NCBI GenBank assembly: GCA_029861865.1
Contig: JAOTYL010000005.1
Coordinates: 221,224 to 285,223 of the forward strand
From: Myxococcales bacterium
GTDB lineage: Bacteria > Myxococcota_A > Polyangia > Polyangiales > Houyiibacteriaceae
Reading direction: 5' to 3'
Length of the DNA: 64,000 nucleotides
The translations under genes were made by a program, and so were the position numbers. Each line of letters opens with the position of its first letter. Position 1 is the stretch's first letter. The notes under the pieces were generated by a model. The model made no database searches. It saw nothing but the letters and a program-made list of their open reading frames with translations, and had not been told where the DNA came from. Below are positions 61,871-64,000 of the stretch, piece after piece.

Positions 61871-62008
61871 GCTCCCTGCCTTACGGTGAGGTCGCACTTT
61901 GGCAACCCGACGGTAAGGCGTCAAGGGACGCGACATTCTTTTACACCTTTCCGTGCCGAGGACTCTGACGGGGATGCAAGCGTGTTCAGGGCACCGCGAG
62001 AACGAGCG

Positions 62009-62860
62009 TCAGCCATCAAACAGAACATGCCGACACTCGCAGACCTCCCGATAACCGATCCTTTGATAGATCCTGTTCGATACGGGGTTCTCCGCATCTG
62101 TGTAGAGAAAACAGAAACGTCGCCCCTCATCGAGCTGTCGTTGGCTCAAGTGGGCGACCAGCGCGCTTGCGAAACCCTTCCGGCGCCGATCAGGCGGCGT
62201 GTACACACCGCTAATTCGAATTCCGTTCGGAGTCTGCCCCGTCAGCTGCGCCATGCACACCGGCGAGTCGCCGTCGATCCATAGAAACAACTTGCCCTCG
62301 GCGACCCGTTGCTCGGCTGTTCGCACGATCTCCTCGATAGGAACCACCTCGTCCGGAACCGACTCTTGCATGAACCGAACCGTCCAGTCTCGAACGAGCT
62401 CAAGGTCCGTCGTCGTCGCGTTTCGCATTTCGCCTCCCGGCTGCGCCGGCCACAACACCTTACTGAGCTGATGAATGCGACTTGCGAGGCCCATCCGGAG
62501 CTGAGTTCCGGTCTCGTTCTTCCAAGCATCGGCGAACTCCACGACCTCGCGGGCAGGACCCAGCGCGCCGGGCGCCGTTACCTTGGCGTTCGCAAGAGCA
62601 GTGGCCAACGCCGGCCATGCGCTGGAATCTTCACAAAAGCTCACCACCAGGTTGTGCGGGGGCGTTTGAAACGCCACGGTCAGCAGCCGACCTCGAGAAT
62701 CGTTCACCCGGGCGAGCACCGGGGCATGCTTCGCGTATCGACCGCGTCGCAGGTCGTCGCACAAACCGAAGATCAAACTGTTGGCAGCCTCGTCGCGCAT
62801 GAGGGTCGCGCCGGCATGCGACAGAAACGCCTCCACCGAGCTATCGAACACGACATCCAC
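62009..62860 (-). CDS. GNAT-family N-acetyltransferase
   Basis: 283 residues from the GTG at 62860, chosen for GGGAG six bases upstream; a TTG at 62887 is the longest option. The C-terminal half is a GNAT domain: VCMAQLTGQTPNGIRISGVY, then the acetyl-CoA loop PPDRRRKGFASALVAHL and NPVSNRIYQRIGYREV. The N-terminal half is a second, diverged GNAT-like region, as in two-domain family members that acetylate small molecules. Substrate unknown. It stands alone, upstream of no clear partner. Confidence 0.85.
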   Translation of the reverse strand: MDVVFDSSVEAFLSHAGATLMRDEAANSLIFGLCDDLRRGRYAKHAPVLARVNDSRGRLLTVAFQTPPHNLVVSFCEDSSAWPALATALANAKVTAPGALGPAREVVEFADAWKNETGTQLRMGLASRIHQLSKVLWPAQPGGEMRNATTTDLELVRDWTVRFMQESVPDEVVPIEEIVRTAEQRVAEGKLFLWIDGDSPVCMAQLTGQTPNGIRISGVYTPPDRRRKGFASALVAHLSQRQLDEGRRFCFLYTDAENPVSNRIYQRIGYREVCECRHVLFDG

Positions 62861-62935
62861 CAGCAGCTCCCGTGCAGAGAAAACCAACTAGGGGTCGGCC
62901 GGTAAACCCCTCGCTTGGAGCGTAGCACCGTCGTG

Positions 62936-63103
62936 TCAGGAGACGGAGCGCTGTCTCATCAGTCCGAGTACGCCCTTGCCGATGAAGAAGGCGCCGAGGC
63001 CGTCGAAGAGGATGTTCCAGAGGCTGAAGTCGCCAAGAAAGACCGAGCCTCCCATCAACAGCCCGATTCCGATGATCGCGGCACCCCAAAAAATGTCTCC
63101 CAT
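62936..63103 (-). CDS. Small two-helix membrane protein (55 aa)
   Basis: ATG at 63103 with GGGGAG seven bases upstream. The product begins MGDIFWGAAIIGIGLLMGGS and has a second hydrophobic stretch (ILFDGLGAFFIGKGVLGLM) before a short charged end. Two membrane-spanning helices are likely, Gly-rich, with no known motif. It lies between the GNAT gene and the zinc-ribbon membrane gene and is below usual gene-size cut-offs, so it is easily missed. Confidence 0.6.
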   Translation of the reverse strand: MGDIFWGAAIIGIGLLMGGSVFLGDFSLWNILFDGLGAFFIGKGVLGLMRQRSVS

Positions 63104-63255
63104 GTCTGCTCCCCCCAGCTAGCGCGGTTGGGTTTCACCGCTTTTCTCAATGTAGATACCGGGGAGTTGGAGATCAAAAGTTTCTCGAAGCACGCCGATC
63201 TCGCGTGCGGTGGGCATCTGGCGCCCCGACTCTCTAAGATGAAGAGGGGGTTGGA

Positions 63256-64000
63256 ATGAGTGCTGAGTCGGTGCCGCCGTTGGCGGAAGTGATACACGAT
63301 CTCGAGGGCATGCCGGTGGAGGCCCCGGAGCTCACGGGCGAGTCGCTTGCATGCATGACCTGCGGAACGATCACGCCGGGCATGCATTATCTCGTCAACG
63401 GCCAGCGGACGTGCGAAACGTGCGCAAGCCAAGTGCCCGTCGATGAGAGCACTCGCCTCGGACGCTTCTCGCGCGCGCTGATCTTTGGCACGGTCGCCGC
63501 AGCGCTCTGCGCGGCGCTTTGGTATGCTGTGATGACGATTACGGGATACGAGCTCGGGTTGATCGCGCTCATCGTAGGTCTCGTGGTTGGAGTCGCCGTG
63601 CGCCTTGGCTCAAAAGAGCGAGGCGGTTGGGTGTATCAAGGCATGGCCGTGACGCTCACCTACCTTGCGATCGTGAGCACCTATGTCCCCACCTTGGCCG
63701 AAGCACTCGGTGAGGGCATCGTGGAAGAAGGCGCCGCGTCCGGCGAGGTCGACGCCGCAGAGGAAGCCGGCGGAGTCCCGCCACCCACAGCCGTCGCCGA
63801 TCCCGTCACTCCCGACACGGAGCCTCCACGCGTCCTCCTCTATGCAGTCGCTATTCCACTGGCGATCATCTCGCCGGTCCTCGTGATGTTCGACGACTTC
63901 GCGGCTTCGTTGATGTGGTTGATCATCATCGGTGTCGCGCTCTTCGAGGCTTGGAAAGTGAACCAAGGCAACGGAGCGCGGGTGGTCGAGGGGCCGGTTG
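63256..64000 (+). CDS. Zinc-ribbon multi-pass membrane protein, cut by the window end
   Basis: ATG at 63256 with AGAGGGGG five bases upstream; open to the last base (at least 248 residues). A treble-clef-like pair (CMTCGTITPG, then CETCASQ; about 33-56) lies before a membrane helix (ALIFGTVAAALCAALWYAVM) and further helices (YELGLIALIVGLVVGVAVRL; YAVAIPLAIISPVLVMF; LMWLIIIGVALFEAW). A Glu/Ala/Pro-rich loop separates the first two helical blocks from the last. This resembles B-box/zinc-ribbon membrane proteins of unknown function in myxobacteria. Confidence 0.75.
   Translation, partial: MSAESVPPLAEVIHDLEGMPVEAPELTGESLACMTCGTITPGMHYLVNGQRTCETCASQVPVDESTRLGRFSRALIFGTVAAALCAALWYAVMTITGYELGLIALIVGLVVGVAVRLGSKERGGWVYQGMAVTLTYLAIVSTYVPTLAEALGEGIVEEGAASGEVDAAEEAGGVPPPTAVADPVTPDTEPPRVLLYAVAIPLAIISPVLVMFDDFAASLMWLIIIGVALFEAWKVNQGNGARVVEGPV

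Larger units (their letters stand above)
61659..62008. other. 350-base stretch with no well-supported gene
   Basis: It separates the universal stress protein from the GNAT gene. It contains the decayed hexamer repeat and the weak 41-codon frame described separately. Apart from these I see no promoter, RNA gene or mobile-element mark. Confidence 0.4.

Noticed and set aside
61741..61968. Open + frame of 75 codons
   Set aside because: No ribosome-binding site, no recognisable sequence and mixed composition.
1..64000. tRNA, rRNA, CRISPR, prophage or transposase
   Set aside because: I looked for TPsiC-like GGTTCGAATC motifs, evenly spaced repeats, and transposase or integrase proteins, and saw none. 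This is by eye only.

Overview
The window reads as one chromosomal segment of a high-GC Gram-negative bacterium, most likely a myxobacterium or close relative (Myxococcota, formerly Deltaproteobacteria). This is inferred from gene content: a pilMNOPQ type IV pilus operon, many predicted lipoproteins, a eukaryote-like Ser/Thr kinase, a sigma-54 activator with GAF domain, MJ0042-type zinc-ribbon/TPR proteins, DUF4159 and VWA proteins, and a secreted Ig-like/beta-helix lipoprotein. Coding density is high and genes are short-spaced. I saw no rRNA or tRNA gene, CRISPR array, transposase, integrase or prophage gene. Long open frames opposite real genes are common here because third codon positions are GC-rich; I left them out.

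Layout, left to right. 1-16 kb holds housekeeping genes: the end of carA, a shrunken CoA-transferase-like gene, a tandem-duplicated UvrA, a VWA/DUF4159 envelope pair, a lipoprotein ApbE, citrate synthase, a YyaL-type thioredoxin-fold protein, a thioredoxin-rhodanese fusion and deoC. 16-20 kb has a zinc-ribbon/TPR membrane protein whose stop overlaps the start of a lipoprotein SppA protease. 20-28.5 kb is the leftward type IV pilus operon (XRE regulator, pilM, N, O, P, Q), followed by an AroK-AroB fusion and a lipoprotein. 28.5-36 kb has a LysM/DUF882 peptidoglycan protein, a sigma-54 enhancer-binding protein with a 57-residue gene in front of it, and the rsmA, Fe-S reductase and LpoA-like genes. 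36-41 kb is a leftward run of pyrE, three lipoproteins (unknown, HEAT-repeat, peptidyl-prolyl isomerase) and a Ser/Thr kinase. 41-45.6 kb has a SulP transporter, an orphan TRAP binding protein and glutamate-cysteine ligase. 45.6-50.7 kb is a five-gene leftward module: TetR regulator, carotenoid-desaturase-like FAD enzyme, flavin reductase, M20 peptidase and DUF1611 P-loop protein, with a clear palindrome before the regulator. 50.7-64 kb holds tyrS, ihfB, a Cys/Met-metabolism PLP enzyme, the 1372-residue Ig/beta-helix lipoprotein, a LysR regulator divergent from a 64-residue basic protein, RecQ, a universal stress protein, a GNAT acetyltransferase, a small membrane protein and the start of a zinc-ribbon membrane protein.

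The most unusual feature at DNA level is a hexanucleotide repeat family (consensus GYGYCA). It fills the pilQ-aroKB gap and the lysR-recQ gap, and a decayed copy lies upstream of the stress-protein gene. A related GCAGNG expansion lies inside the zinc-ribbon/TPR gene. The best candidates for less-described functional systems are the TetR-controlled module at 45.6-50.7 kb and the pyrE/lipoprotein/kinase run at 36-41 kb. Neither is proven to be a system by sequence alone.
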